This document shows, piece by piece, positions 1 to 8,840 of a stretch of 64,000 nucleotides of DNA. The notes beneath the pieces are model-generated. The model had not been told where the DNA came from and did no database searches. It saw only the letters and a program-made list of their open reading frames with translations. Each line of letters opens with the position of its first letter. Positions within the stretch are counted from its first letter, which is position 1. A program made the position numbers and the translations under genes. Origin of the DNA: Microbispora oryzae (GTDB lineage: Bacteria; Actinomycetota; Actinomycetes; Streptosporangiales; Streptosporangiaceae); NCBI RefSeq assembly GCF_017896165.1, contig NZ_JAFCNB010000003.1, positions 248,001 through 312,000 on the forward strand. The letters run 5' to 3'.

Positions 1-1109
1 GGACCCTCCGCGGCGCACTCCCCGCCGACCGGGATGCCGGCCCACCCGGCGTACCGGGCGACGACCCGCTGGGCCGTGACGATGTCGGTCCGCGCGCCCG
101 GCAGCCCGGTGAGGGGCGGCGTGTCCTCCGTCACGAACCGGTGGAACGCGAGGAGCTGACGCTCGAAGGCCTCGGCGACGTCCCGGTAGACCGTCGTGCG
201 TTCCGTGATGCCCACCCGGCAGGTGAGGCTGAAGTGGGTGGGGGCGTTCAGCAGGTACGGCGAGGGGAACCGCAGTTGCAGCGACCCGTGATCGTGGTGC
301 AGGGTCACGATCTCGCGATAGGCAGGATAGCCCGGCAGGTGGTGCCAGCGCAGGCCGTATCTGCCGCCCCCGGGCAGGACGCCGCTGATCTCCAGCGAGG
401 GCGGGAAGGCGTCGGCGGGCCAGACCGCCACGTGGTCGACGGTGTCGGGCGGCCCGACGAGCAGCCGCATCAGCGACAGGTCGAGGCACACGCTTCCCAG
501 CACCACCTCGGCGTACAGCCTGCGCAGCCGGTGGGCGGAGGTGCCGAGCGCGGTGGTCAGCGCGCGGTCGTCCGCGCCGAGGTAGGGGGCGAGACTCGAG
601 GGCGACGGCCGCGACGGCCGGGCCCGCGCGAACAGCAGCTGCGACTCCTCCGACGGGTGCAGCACGGTCACGTCCATGTGGCGCACCCCGGCCGGGCCGC
701 CGACCTCGTGCAGCGTCTCCAGGAGCCGTTGCGTCGCCGGGTCGTACTGCTTCATGTAGCCGACCATCAGCCGGGCGTCCTCGGGGATGCCGCGCAGCTC
801 CGCCCTGCTGTACGCGAGGGGCTTCTCCGACAGCACCCACAGGCCCCGGTCGAGCGCGGCGCGCACCAGCGGGCCGTGGGATCCCGGGGTCAGCACGATG
901 AGCGCCTCGAAGCCTCCGGCGTCCAGCATCCGCGCCGGGTCGTCGAACGCCGGCACTCCCAGCCGTCGGCCGAACTCCGCGGCGTGGTCCCCGTCGAGGT
1001 CGCAGACGGCGCCGATGCGGAAACCGTCCGCGCGCCGGGCGAGCAGCGGCAGGTAGACGACCTGTGCGATCGCGCCGAGCCCGACGATCCCCACTCTCAC
1101 CGTGTCCAC
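1..1109 (-). CDS. Gfo/Idh/MocA-family NAD(P)-dependent oxidoreductase, cut by the left window edge
   Basis: The reading frame starts at a GTG at 1109, about five bases after a strong GAGGAGG Shine-Dalgarno, and is still open at base 1, so the C-terminus is missing. About 369 codons are visible, close to the family's full length. The N-terminus has the Rossmann dinucleotide motif VGIVGLGAIA, and the SEKPLAYS segment about 100 residues in is the EKP motif typical of this family. Members oxidise or reduce sugars, inositols or related polyols with NAD(P); the substrate here cannot be read from the sequence. It lies 105 nt downstream of the PHP-domain gene on the same strand, so the two are probably one operon. 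A second, unrelated copy of this family is at 25159-26235. Confidence 0.85.
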   Translation of the reverse strand, partial: MDTVRVGIVGLGAIAQVVYLPLLARRADGFRIGAVCDLDGDHAAEFGRRLGVPAFDDPARMLDAGGFEALIVLTPGSHGPLVRAALDRGLWVLSEKPLAYSRAELRGIPEDARLMVGYMKQYDPATQRLLETLHEVGGPAGVRHMDVTVLHPSEESQLLFARARPSRPSPSSLAPYLGADDRALTTALGTSAHRLRRLYAEVVLGSVCLDLSLMRLLVGPPDTVDHVAVWPADAFPPSLEISGVLPGGGRYGLRWHHLPGYPAYREIVTLHHDHGSLQLRFPSPYLLNAPTHFSLTCRVGITERTTVYRDVAEAFERQLLAFHRFVTEDTPPLTGLPGARTDIVTAQRVVARYAGWAGIPVGGECAAEG

Positions 1110-1214
1110 GGCCCCTCCTCGTCCGATTGATCCCTATCCATCCCCACTCGTGGAGATTTCTGTGTGATTGCACCTTCCCGTCCGCCGGGCGGCGCAACCA
1201 CCGGTCCGGAAGGG

Positions 1215-2498
1215 TCAGCCGCACAGGGCCAGGACCTCGTTGGACGTGCTCTCCAGCCGGTGGAGGCCCGGCCGGGCGGCCAGCCGGGCGCGGTCCCCCC
1301 GGACGACCGCGCGGGTCTCCGGGCCCCAAAGGATCAGTCCGTCGGCGTCCACGGCCAGGAACTCCTCGCCGTACCGCAGGAGCAGCGGGCCGTCGGGTGA
1401 CGCCGAGACGGCCGTGCGCCCGGCCGCGACCGCGGCCACCACCGCCTCCGCGGCCGCGCCGGCTCCATGTGCCCGCGGGCCGCACGCCGCCGCGTCGGCG
1501 AGCACCCACGTGGCCGGCTCGCCCGGCGGACCGCCCTCCCTGGGGCTGTGGTAATCGCCGCCGCCCACGGCCACCAGCTCGTCGGACCAGGCCTGGCCCC
1601 AGGCGAGGGGCGCGCCCCAGGTGCGGTCCCACCAGCTCCGGTGCCACAGCTCCGCCACCCGGGGCCGGTCGGCCATGGGGTGCCGCCAGGCGCAGTCCGC
1701 CGCCACCGGGTGGTTCACCGACAGGACCCCGCCGGCCGCCCGCACGGCTGCTGCCCACTCGTCCGGGGGCCGCCGGAAGTCGACCCAGCCGATCGCGCCG
1801 AAGGCGTTGGCGTGGCCGAGGTCGGTGGTGATCTCCTGGCCGGGCACGAGCACGATCCCGGCCGCCGCGCCGGCCGCGGCCAGCTCGGCGTGGTGGCTCA
1901 CCGTGTTGTGGTCGGTGATCGCCAAGTAGTCCAGCCCCCGGCCGGCGGCGACACGCGCGAGCTCGAGAACGCCGAGCGAGCCGTCGGAATGGTGGGTGTG
2001 CGCGTGGAGATCTCCGGCCAGCCACCGGAACCCGTCCACCGCCGGCAGGCCACGCCGCGCCGCGGCCGGAACCCGGGCCGGCGGGCGCGTTGGGCGCGGC
2101 GGCGGCCCGCAGCGGCCGGGATGCCCGGACGGAACGGCCGGGGGCCGGGCGTGTGCGACGACCTCGATCTCGTACGGCAGGCCGGCGGCGGGCACGCGGT
2201 GCAGGCCGACCAGCACGTGCCACAGCCCCGGCTCCGGCTCGCCCGGCAGGTAACCCGGGGTCGCCCAGTCAGTCGTGACGGTGTACCCGTCCCGCGCGCC
2301 GCCCGACCATCCCCGGAAGCCGTCAGGGCCCGCGCAGCCGAGGTCGAGCACCCCCGCCGCCCTGTCGTAGGACAGGCGCACCGTCAGGGCGGCCGTGCCG
2401 GGCCGCACCTCGACGGGCACCTCCACGACCGGCCCGGCCAGCCGGTCGCCGAGCGTCCACGTCCCGCGGACGACCGTGCCGCGTACAAGATTCCCCAC
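1215..2498 (-). CDS. PHP-domain metallohydrolase, CehA/McbA type
   Basis: The protein has 427 residues from the GTG at 2498, which follows a GGAAGG ribosome site by nine bases. The frame is open further upstream to 2639, but that part runs into the prcB promoter and looks non-coding. The C-terminal two thirds form a PHP phosphoesterase domain: GDLHAHTHHSDG supplies the first metal-binding histidines and AITDHNT the next Asp/His pair, followed by GQEIT and a later NHP. About 130 N-terminal residues look like a beta-rich accessory domain. PHP proteins are di- or trinuclear metal hydrolases acting on phosphoesters or, in CehA/McbA, on carbamates and sugar-linked phosphates. The substrate is unknown. 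The gene is transcribed divergently from prcB, where pup is expected in most actinobacteria. Confidence 0.8.
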   Translation of the reverse strand: MGNLVRGTVVRGTWTLGDRLAGPVVEVPVEVRPGTAALTVRLSYDRAAGVLDLGCAGPDGFRGWSGGARDGYTVTTDWATPGYLPGEPEPGLWHVLVGLHRVPAAGLPYEIEVVAHARPPAVPSGHPGRCGPPPRPTRPPARVPAAARRGLPAVDGFRWLAGDLHAHTHHSDGSLGVLELARVAAGRGLDYLAITDHNTVSHHAELAAAGAAAGIVLVPGQEITTDLGHANAFGAIGWVDFRRPPDEWAAAVRAAGGVLSVNHPVAADCAWRHPMADRPRVAELWHRSWWDRTWGAPLAWGQAWSDELVAVGGGDYHSPREGGPPGEPATWVLADAAACGPRAHGAGAAAEAVVAAVAAGRTAVSASPDGPLLLRYGEEFLAVDADGLILWGPETRAVVRGDRARLAARPGLHRLESTSNEVLALCG

Positions 2499-2655
2499 GA
2501 CCGCTACCTTCCCCGCCGGCGCCTCCGAGCGCCCCGGAGGGCGCGGTGAGACGCCGGCGTACCTCTGGTTCGCGCTTAGCTGATCGGGAAGAGTGCAACC
2601 AGTGCGGAGACATGAGTAGGGTCGGGCGTAACAACGCACGCTTGGAGGGAGTCGC

Positions 2656-3492
2656 GTGGCATCTCAGCCAGCCTGGATGAACAGCCTCTTCACATATACG
2701 GGATCGCCGTCGTTCACCGAGTTTCTCGGGGCGTACGCGCCGGACCTGCTGCCGACGCGTGCCGAGGCGCTGGCGGCCCCGGTGGGCGACCAGATCCCCC
2801 ACGCGACCACGATCGTCGCCGCGACCTGCGCCGGCGGCGTGGTGATGGCGGGTGACAGGCGGGCGACCTCCGGGAACATGATCTCCCAGCGGGACATGGA
2901 GAAGGTCTTCCGCGCGGACGACTACTCGTGCATGGGCATCGCGGGCACCGCGAGCACCGGCATCGAACTGGCGCGGCTCTTCCAGGTCGAGCTGGAGCAC
3001 TACGAGAAGAACGAGGGACGCTCGCTGTCCACCGAGGGCAAGGCGCACCGCCTCGCCACGATGATCCGCGGCAACCTCGCCATGGCGATGCAGGGCCTTG
3101 TGGTGGTCCCGCTGTTCGCCGCCTACGACGCCGACCGCGACGCCGGCCGGATCTTCAGCTACGACGTGGGCGGCGGGCCGTACGAGACGCAGAACTTCCA
3201 CTCGATCGGCTCCGGATCGATCTTCGCCCGGGGCGCGCTGAAGAAGCTGTACCGGGAGGGCGCCAGCCCGCAGGACACCGTTCTCGCCTGTGTGAACGCG
3301 CTGTACGACGCGGCCGACGACGACTCGGCGACGGGCGGTCCCGACGTGACCCGCAAGATCTGGCCGGTCGTCGCGGTCATCACCGCCGACGGCTTCCGCC
3401 GCCTGCCGGACGACGAGGTCGCCGAGTTCGTCCAGTCCATGCTGGAGGTCCGGATGGCCGACCCGGACGGCCCGACCGCCCCGCTGCGCTAA
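2656..3492 (+). CDS. prcB: Proteasome beta subunit (proteolytic)
   Basis: This is the catalytic subunit of the actinobacterial 20S proteasome. The GTG start at 2656 follows GGAGGGA by five bases. The 278-residue precursor has a 50-residue propeptide; autocleavage before Thr51 (in HATTIVA) would expose the nucleophile. In mature numbering the conserved Asp17 (Asp67, in AGDRRAT) and Lys33 (Lys83, in MEKVF) are both present, so the subunit should be active. prcA follows after 24 nt, and the two proteins co-assemble as beta7/alpha7 rings that degrade pupylated substrates. A TAGGGT -10-like hexamer at 2617-2622 suggests a promoter with a leader of about 27 nt. The usual upstream partners pup and dop are not in this window. 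Confidence 0.97.
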   Translation: MASQPAWMNSLFTYTGSPSFTEFLGAYAPDLLPTRAEALAAPVGDQIPHATTIVAATCAGGVVMAGDRRATSGNMISQRDMEKVFRADDYSCMGIAGTASTGIELARLFQVELEHYEKNEGRSLSTEGKAHRLATMIRGNLAMAMQGLVVVPLFAAYDADRDAGRIFSYDVGGGPYETQNFHSIGSGSIFARGALKKLYREGASPQDTVLACVNALYDAADDDSATGGPDVTRKIWPVVAVITADGFRRLPDDEVAEFVQSMLEVRMADPDGPTAPLR

Positions 3493-3516
3493 CTCTTCGA
3501 GGAAGGAACACCCCCG

Positions 3517-4341
3517 GTGTCCATGCCCTTTGGATATGCCTCACCCGAGCAGATCATGCGGGACAGGGCGGAGTATGCGCGTAAGGGCATCGCGCGAGGC
3601 CGCAGCGTGGTCGTCATGCAGTACGCGGACGGCATCCTGTTCGTGGCGCCCAACCCGTCCAAGGCCCTTCACAAGATCAGCGAGATCTACGATCGGATCG
3701 GCTTCGCGGCCGTCGGGCGGTACAACGAGTTCGAGTCGCTCCGGCTGGCCGGGATCCGCTATGCCGATCTGAACGGCTACTCCTTCAACCGCAGCGACGT
3801 CACCGGCCGCGGGCTCGCCAACCTGTACGCCCAGCACCTCGGCATGATCTTCACGGAGTCGATCAAGGCGCTCGAGGTGGAGATCGTCGTCGCCGAGGTG
3901 GGGGAGAGCCCCCAGGAAGACCAGATCTACCGGCTGACCTTCGACGGCTCGGTCTTCGACGAGCAGGGCATGGCCGTGATCGGCGGCCAGGCCGAGGCGG
4001 TGGGCGGCCGGCTGAAGGAGCACTACCGCGAGGCGCTGCCACTGCCGCGGGCTCTCGACGCCGCGCTCAACGCGCTGACCGAGCCGGGCGGCGAGCGGCC
4101 CCCGGCCACCCAGCTCGAAGTGGCCGTCCTCGACCGGGGCCGCGAGCACCGCAAGTTCCTGCGGCTGACCGGGCCCAGGCTTGAGCGCCTGCTCGCCGAG
4201 GCCGCGAGCGAGGCGCCGCAGCCCCCGGCGGCGGAGGCCCCCGGCACGGGCGCCTCCGGCGACACAGGTGACACGGGCGACACAGGTGACGAGGCGCCGA
4301 CCGCGCCCGACGGGGACATCGACACGGGTTCCGGCGAGTAG
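3517..4341 (+). CDS. prcA: Proteasome alpha subunit
   Basis: The 274-residue PrcA forms the outer alpha rings and the gate of the 20S core. GTG at 3517 is preceded by GGAAGGA; an in-frame ATG at 3523 ([10 protein letters not shown]) is an alternative start. The N-terminal [18 protein letters not shown] segment is the classic alpha-subunit gating helix, followed by the [13 protein letters not shown] strand pair. It lacks a catalytic threonine, as expected. The C-terminal 40 residues or so are low in complexity (Ala/Pro/Gly/Asp-rich) and contain four consecutive GDT/GD units. The final residues are GSGE, so the canonical C-terminus is masked by this tail. prcB lies 24 nt upstream. No gene follows for 260 nt. 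Confidence 0.97.
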   Translation: MSMPFGYASPEQIMRDRAEYARKGIARGRSVVVMQYADGILFVAPNPSKALHKISEIYDRIGFAAVGRYNEFESLRLAGIRYADLNGYSFNRSDVTGRGLANLYAQHLGMIFTESIKALEVEIVVAEVGESPQEDQIYRLTFDGSVFDEQGMAVIGGQAEAVGGRLKEHYREALPLPRALDAALNALTEPGGERPPATQLEVAVLDRGREHRKFLRLTGPRLERLLAEAASEAPQPPAAEAPGTGASGDTGDTGDTGDEAPTAPDGDIDTGSGE

Positions 4342-4378
4342 CCGGTCCCAGCGTCGCCGGCGTTCGGTGAGCCGGCGT

Positions 4379-4420
4379 CAGTGGGGTGGTGCCAGTGGGG
4401 TGGTGCCAGTGGGGTGGTGT
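4379..4420. repeat. Three tandem copies of a 14-bp repeat after prcA
   Basis: The unit CAGTGGGGTGGTGC occurs at 4379-4392, 4393-4406 and 4407-4420; only the last base of the third copy differs. It lies in the non-coding gap between prcA and the lipoprotein gene, just before a strong hairpin. G-runs on the plus strand could allow G-quadruplex formation, but that is only a possibility. No function is known. Confidence 0.9.
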
Positions 4421-4421
4421 C

Positions 4422-4457
4422 CGCCGCCGCGTTCCGTCGAGGCGGAACGCGGCGGCG
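4422..4457 (+). terminator. GC-rich hairpin, probable terminator of prcBA
   Basis: A perfect 15-bp inverted repeat (arms 4422-4436 and 4443-4457, loop of six bases) lies 80 nt after the prcA stop codon. There is no U-tract, which is common for actinobacterial terminators. A smaller 7-bp hairpin (4355-4361 with 4371-4377) precedes it. Confidence 0.6.
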
Positions 4458-4603
4458 CCGTGCCCGCCTCACGGCCCGCCGCGCCTCCGGCGTCCGTGGG
4501 CCGAACCGGGCTCGGCCGGGCTCGAACCGATGCGTGGAGCCGGTGATGGAGATCACGGGTTCCGGGCGCAACCAAACCGGGATTTCGCTACTCTCATCCG
4601 GTT

Positions 4604-5293
4604 GTGACGACCTTTGACCTGTTCCGACGGGCGAGCATTCCCGCTGCCGCCGTCGCTCTCCTCTCGCTGGCCGCCTGCTCCGGCACGCCCGACCCGGTAG
4701 CCGCGCCCACGGCGACCGTGACGGTCACCGAGACGGCGGCCACCGGCGCGCCGGCCCCCGCGGACTCGCCGGCCGCGGGCACGCCCGATGCGTCCGAGAC
4801 GCCCGGCGCGCCCGCCGGGAACGGCGTCGCCGACCCGACGGCCGACGACTCCCGGCCGCCCATCTCCGCCGCCAACCCGCCGGTCTTCGGCGGCGTCTTC
4901 CAGTCGGACCCCGGGCACGACTTCACGAAGGGCATCAGCCCGAGCCGGGACGGCGTGGTCCGGGCCCAGCTGCGCACCATGACGGACGCCAACGTCGTCG
5001 AGTACGTCCCCGTCAAGTGGGTCAAGGAGGTCGGCGGCTCCACGGCCGGCCACTTCGAGGGCCCTCCGGAGGGCGACGGCCTGGCCTTCGCGGCGCCGAT
5101 CGCGAAGGGCGTCGTCTTCCTCAGCGCCGTCGGCTGCGACGGCAAGGACCAGACGATCAACAGCAGTTACGTGGGGACGCAGCGCTGCTCCCGGGACAAG
5201 CTGATCAGCCGCGCCGACAAGGGCGACATGTACGCACTCGTCACCGTGCAGGGCCGCCAGATCGTCAAGGTCGTCGAGATTTACGCCGCCTGA
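4604..5293 (+). CDS. Putative secreted lipoprotein of unknown function
   Basis: The 229-residue protein begins with a short signal peptide ending in the lipobox LAAC with Cys25, so it should be lipid-anchored outside the membrane. An Ala/Pro/Thr/Ser-rich linker of about 55 residues follows, then a compact domain of about 130 residues. That domain has two late cysteines (in VGCDG and QRCSRD) that could form a disulfide. I recognise no family. The GTG at 4604 has no Shine-Dalgarno; a TACTCT hexamer nine bases upstream could serve a nearly leaderless transcript. It sits between prcA and pafA on the same strand, but a hairpin separates it from prcA, so co-regulation with the Pup system is not shown. 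Confidence 0.75.
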   Translation: MTTFDLFRRASIPAAAVALLSLAACSGTPDPVAAPTATVTVTETAATGAPAPADSPAAGTPDASETPGAPAGNGVADPTADDSRPPISAANPPVFGGVFQSDPGHDFTKGISPSRDGVVRAQLRTMTDANVVEYVPVKWVKEVGGSTAGHFEGPPEGDGLAFAAPIAKGVVFLSAVGCDGKDQTINSSYVGTQRCSRDKLISRADKGDMYALVTVQGRQIVKVVEIYAA

Positions 5294-5372
5294 GTGTCAG
5301 CCCTGTGTCCCGCCGGGCAATAAGCCGTGTGATCCCTGTTCGTTCGCCGGTTTCGGGGAATAGGGTGAGGTG

Positions 5373-6731
5373 ATGGATCGACGCATCTTCGGGCTTGAGA
5401 ACGAGTACGGCGTCACCTGCACTTTCCGCGGGCAGCGCAGGCTGTCGCCGGACGAGGTGGCGCGGTACCTGTTCCGGCGAGTGGTGTCCTGGGGCCGATC
5501 GAGCAACGTATTCCTCCGCAACGGCGCGCGCCTGTACCTCGACGTGGGCAGCCATCCTGAGTACGCCACCCCTGAGTGCGACAACGTCGTGGAGCTCGTG
5601 ACCCACGACAAGGCGGGGGAGCGCATCCTGGAGGGCCTGCTCGTCGACGCCGAGAAGCGGCTCCGCGAGGAGGGCATCGCGGGCGACATCTACCTCTTCA
5701 AGAACAACACCGACTCGGCCGGCAACTCCTACGGCTGCCACGAGAACTACCTCGTCGGCCGGCACGGGGAGTTCGGACGGCTGGCCGACGTCCTGATCCC
5801 ATACCTGGTGACGCGGCAGATCATCTGTGGCGCCGGCAAGGTGCTGCAGACCCCCAGGGGCGCGGTCTACTGCGTGTCGCAGCGGGCCGAGCACATCTGG
5901 GAGGGTGTGTCCTCCGCGACCACCCGATCGCGTCCGATCATCAACACCCGAGACGAGCCGCACGCGGACGCCGAGCGCTTCCGCCGCCTGCATGTGATCG
6001 TCGGCGACTCCAACATGAGCGAGACGACGATGCTGCTCAAGGTCGGCGCGACCGACCTGGTGCTCCGCATGATCGAGGCGGGCGTGGTGATGCGCGACCT
6101 CTCGCTGGAGAACCCCATCAGGGCGATCCGTGAGGTCTCGCACGACATGACCGGCCGCCGTCGGGTCCGCCTGGCCAACGGGCGGGAGGCGTCCTCGCTG
6201 GAGATCCAGCAGGAGTACCTGACCAAGGCGCGTGACTTCGTCGACCGCCGCGGCGGGGACGAGACCAGCAAGCGGGTGCTCGAACTGTGGGAGCGCACGC
6301 TGCGGGCGGTCGACACCGGCGACCTCGACCTCGTCTCCCGGGAGATCGACTGGGTCACCAAATACCAGATGATTGAACGTTACAGACAGAAGTACGACCT
6401 TCCGCTCTCCTCACCGAGGGTCGCGCAGCTCGATCTCGCGTATCACGACGTGCACCGCAAGCGGGGCCTCTACTACCTGCTGCAGAAGCGCGGGGCGGTC
6501 GAGCGGGTCGCCAGCGACGTCCGGATCTTCGAGGCGAAGTCGGTCCCGCCGCAGACCACCCGCGCCAAACTGCGCGGCGAGTTCATCCGGAAGGCCCAGG
6601 AGAAGCGGCGCGACTTCACCGTCGACTGGGTACACCTCAAGCTCAACGACCAGGCGCAGCGGACCGTCCTGTGCAAGGACCCGTTCCGCAGCGTCGACGA
6701 GAGGGTCGACAAGCTGATCGCGGGCATGTGA
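5373..6731 (+). CDS. pafA: Pup--protein ligase
   Basis: PafA activates the C-terminal glutamate of Pup with ATP and attaches it to substrate lysines, marking them for the proteasome. The protein has 452 residues, the same as the mycobacterial enzyme. It starts [18 protein letters not shown], carrying the Mg/ATP-binding glutamates Glu9 and Glu11. Asp57 in [15 protein letters not shown] is at the position of the conserved catalytic aspartate. The ATG at 5373 is chosen over the GTG at 5370 because it matches the family start. A TAGGGT hexamer at 5361-5366 lies six bases upstream, so the message may be leaderless. It is 79 nt after the lipoprotein gene. A large hairpin ends the unit at 6750-6785. 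Confidence 0.97.
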   Translation: MDRRIFGLENEYGVTCTFRGQRRLSPDEVARYLFRRVVSWGRSSNVFLRNGARLYLDVGSHPEYATPECDNVVELVTHDKAGERILEGLLVDAEKRLREEGIAGDIYLFKNNTDSAGNSYGCHENYLVGRHGEFGRLADVLIPYLVTRQIICGAGKVLQTPRGAVYCVSQRAEHIWEGVSSATTRSRPIINTRDEPHADAERFRRLHVIVGDSNMSETTMLLKVGATDLVLRMIEAGVVMRDLSLENPIRAIREVSHDMTGRRRVRLANGREASSLEIQQEYLTKARDFVDRRGGDETSKRVLELWERTLRAVDTGDLDLVSREIDWVTKYQMIERYRQKYDLPLSSPRVAQLDLAYHDVHRKRGLYYLLQKRGAVERVASDVRIFEAKSVPPQTTRAKLRGEFIRKAQEKRRDFTVDWVHLKLNDQAQRTVLCKDPFRSVDERVDKLIAGM

Positions 6732-6749
6732 TCGTCTTACACGGTTCTG

Positions 6750-6785
6750 ACAGCGGGTTCGGGTAGGGTTACCCGGACCCGCTGT
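6750..6785. terminator. 16-bp hairpin between pafA and the FKBP gene
   Basis: The arms 6750-6765 and 6770-6785 pair along all 16 positions with one G-U wobble and a 4-base loop. It lies 19 nt after the pafA stop and 18 nt before the FKBP start. It may terminate pafA transcription, or form the 5' leader of the next gene if that gene is co-transcribed. Confidence 0.6.
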
Positions 6786-6803
6786 CTGTTAGAGGATTTC
6801 CAC

Positions 6804-7757
6804 ATGCGCCGCCGTACGGCAATCGCCGCTGCACTACCTTTGCTGCTCGCCGCCGCGTGCGGCACCGCGCAGAAGAGCGCGCCCAGCGCCAGCCCCGCCC
6901 AGCAGGCCGCCTCCGGCATCAAGGTGGCGGGTGAGGCGGGCAAGAAGCCCACCCTCACCTTCCCGCCGGGCAAGCCCACGCTGACGTCGTCGTCCCAGAA
7001 GGTGCTCGAGGGTTCCGGCGAGCCGGCCAAGGACGGCGACGTCCTCATGGCGAACGTCACGGTCTACAACTGGGACGGCAAGGCCAACTCGTCGCCGGGC
7101 TCCGACTACGACCAGGGCCGGGCCGAGTTCGTCACGGTCAGCCCCAACCTGCCGAAGGCCCTGCACGAGGCGCTGGTGGGCGCCAAGCCCGGCGGCCGGG
7201 TGCTCGCCGTGGTCGCGAAGGACAACCTGACGCCCGACCAGATCAGCCAGGCCAAGCAGGGCGGCACCGACTTCGACACCAGCTCGCAGGTGCTGGTGGT
7301 CGACGTGGTCAACGCCACGGCCAAGGCCGCCCAGGGCACCGCCGTCGATCCGGGTGTCAACGGGGTCAAGCTGGAGAACCCGGGCGGCGACAAGGCCCCC
7401 ACGCTGACCACCAAGACCGCCGCGAAGCCGCCGAAGAAGCTGACGGTCAAGACGGTCATCAAGGGCGACGGGCCGGCGGTGAAGGCCGACCAGACCGTCC
7501 TCACGCACTACATCGGGAAGATCTGGGGCACCGACAAGAAGTTCGACTCGAGCTGGGACCGCGGCACGCCCGCGCCGCTCGCCCTCAACCAGGTCGTGAA
7601 GGGCTGGTCGCAGGGCCTGACCGGCGTTCCCGTCGGCAGCCGGGTGCTGATCACCATCCCGCCGGACCTCGGGTACGGCAAGCAGGGCAACCCGCAGGGC
7701 GGCATCAAGGGCACCGACACCCTCGTCTTCGTGGTCGACGTCCTCGGCGCGGCCTGA
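6804..7757 (+). CDS. FKBP-type peptidyl-prolyl isomerase lipoprotein
   Basis: The 317-residue protein has a signal peptide with lipobox LAAAC (Cys19), so it is a surface lipoprotein. The C-terminal part (about residues 212-317) is a full FKBP domain: DQTVLTHYIGKIW, KFDSSWDRG, VVKGWSQGLTGVPVGSR and PPDLGYG give the prolyl-isomerase pocket. A degenerate FKBP-like domain occupies about residues 65-190, so the protein carries tandem domains. It probably helps fold exported proteins. The ribosome site is AGAGGA, seven bases before ATG. FKBP genes next to pafA are usual in actinobacteria. A hairpin at 7777-7793 separates it from the convergent chitosanase gene. Confidence 0.92.
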   Translation: MRRRTAIAAALPLLLAAACGTAQKSAPSASPAQQAASGIKVAGEAGKKPTLTFPPGKPTLTSSSQKVLEGSGEPAKDGDVLMANVTVYNWDGKANSSPGSDYDQGRAEFVTVSPNLPKALHEALVGAKPGGRVLAVVAKDNLTPDQISQAKQGGTDFDTSSQVLVVDVVNATAKAAQGTAVDPGVNGVKLENPGGDKAPTLTTKTAAKPPKKLTVKTVIKGDGPAVKADQTVLTHYIGKIWGTDKKFDSSWDRGTPAPLALNQVVKGWSQGLTGVPVGSRVLITIPPDLGYGKQGNPQGGIKGTDTLVFVVDVLGAA

Positions 7758-7776
7758 TCGGCGGCTCCCCGCGCGG

Positions 7777-7793
7777 CGGCCTCGCCGAGGCCG
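7777..7793. terminator. Bidirectional terminator hairpin between FKBP and chitosanase genes
   Basis: A 7-bp stem (7777-7783 with 7787-7793) with a 3-base loop lies in the 58-nt gap between two convergent genes. Confidence 0.5.
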
Positions 7794-7815
7794 GGCCGTC
7801 GCGCCGGGAAACGAC

Positions 7816-8685
7816 CTAGCCCCCGATCCGGTACGGATCGCCGTACACCTTCCACGTCAGCGGCGGGTCCAGGTCCAGGTTGCCGTTCCGCAGGAAGACC
7901 CGCTGCTCGGTGTCGACGCGGCTGGTGTCGCTGTGGGCCTCCTCGGTCTTCATCGCGGCCTTGCGGGCGTCGAGGAACGCGTTGAGGTAGGCGACCTCGT
8001 CGCCGCCCCGCGCGGGCGTCCTCGCCTTCTTCGTCGCCGTTTGACGGATGCCGCCGAAGCTGGCGGGGTCCGCGCCGGGCCCGTGCATGACCATGGCGTC
8101 GTAGTAGACGAACTGGCCGAGCGCGCGCATACCGTCGGCCCTGGCCTGCCGTACGGCGGGGCCGAAGTAGACCCGGTCGCGTTCGTCGTCCTGGGCCCGC
8201 CGGAAGACCGGGTCGGCCGCCGCGGCGCGCCATGCCTTCGGGAAGCCGGAGAGCCCCTTGTGCGCGTCGGTGCCGTTCACCTTCCGCAGCGCGGGAAGGT
8301 ACGCGGCGAGCGGGTTGCCCGGCTCGCGGCGCGTGTAGAGCTCGACGAGCCTCAGCATGTCTCCGGTGCCGGAGCAGAATCCGATGAGGCCGGCCGTGTA
8401 ACCGCGGCCGTCGCCGATGTCCTCGATGTAGGCGTACTGGGCCCGCCAGTCGAGTGTGGAGTTCTCCGCGCTGGAGACGAGCTCCATCGCGATCTCCTTC
8501 TTCTCCGGGTCCGTGAGGTCGGCCGGGGCCGCCGCGGTGGCGACGACCAGCGGGCTCGCGGCCGTCTCCGGCCCGGGGCCGCCGGGCCGCGGGTGCCGTG
8601 CGGCCAGCCCCGCCCGGGCGGTCACCAGGACCGCGCTCGCGGCCAGCGTCAGGGCGGCGGCGCGCCGTGGCCAGGGGTTCTTCAT
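7816..8685 (-). CDS. csnA: Chitosanase, glycoside hydrolase family 46
   Basis: The 289-residue secreted enzyme closely follows the Streptomyces N174 chitosanase along its whole length. Conserved segments include EIAMELVSSAENS, YIEDIGDGRGYT, GFCSGTGDML and DERDRVYF. The catalytic acid Glu22 and the general base Asp40 of N174 correspond to Glu74 and Asp92 here. The N-terminus is a signal peptide with basic residues (NPWPRR), a hydrophobic core and an Ala-rich exit. It hydrolyses chitosan (polyglucosamine) outside the cell to oligosaccharides, which the csn-type ABC operon at 29030-35879 should import. It is isolated among housekeeping genes and divergent from a regulator at 8841. No good CsnR-type box is visible upstream. 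Confidence 0.95.
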   Translation of the reverse strand: MKNPWPRRAAALTLAASAVLVTARAGLAARHPRPGGPGPETAASPLVVATAAAPADLTDPEKKEIAMELVSSAENSTLDWRAQYAYIEDIGDGRGYTAGLIGFCSGTGDMLRLVELYTRREPGNPLAAYLPALRKVNGTDAHKGLSGFPKAWRAAAADPVFRRAQDDERDRVYFGPAVRQARADGMRALGQFVYYDAMVMHGPGADPASFGGIRQTATKKARTPARGGDEVAYLNAFLDARKAAMKTEEAHSDTSRVDTEQRVFLRNGNLDLDPPLTWKVYGDPYRIGG

Positions 8686-8769
8686 GAGTCCGGGGGTCCG
8701 TTTCTCCGCCTGCTCCGGGGGCGGGCGCGTTCGTGCGGGAGGTTCCCAATGAGAGCGGCGCGGTAGGGG

Positions 8770-8781
8770 GAAGTCAACTTC
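8770..8781. promoter_or_regulatory. Small palindrome between the chitosanase and regulator genes
   Basis: GAAGT-CA-ACTTC is a perfect inverted repeat located 85 bp upstream of the chitosanase start and 60 bp upstream of the HTH regulator start. It is a candidate operator for that regulator; this is inference from position only. Confidence 0.35.
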
Positions 8782-8840
8782 GGAGCCCGCCGGTCGGCGG
8801 GGCGCGGGGGCGCGGCGGGAGACGACTTAGACTCCGGGCT

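Noticed and set aside
4379-4420. CRISPR-like array
   Set aside because: The 14-bp units are contiguous with no spacers; this is a simple tandem repeat. The same applies to 43824-43921.
4500-4550. tRNA-like TGGAGCC/GGCTC arms near 4500-4550
   Set aside because: No cloverleaf can be folded and no anticodon arm is present.
5370-5372. GTG at 5370 as the pafA start
   Set aside because: The family starts at MDRRIFG, and the ATG at 5373 gives the expected 452 residues.
8738-8753. Possible degenerate CsnR box (GGGAGGTTCCC) upstream of the chitosanase
   Set aside because: It matches only about 10 of 17 positions of the palindrome at 35900 and lacks the GAAA-N-TTTC core.
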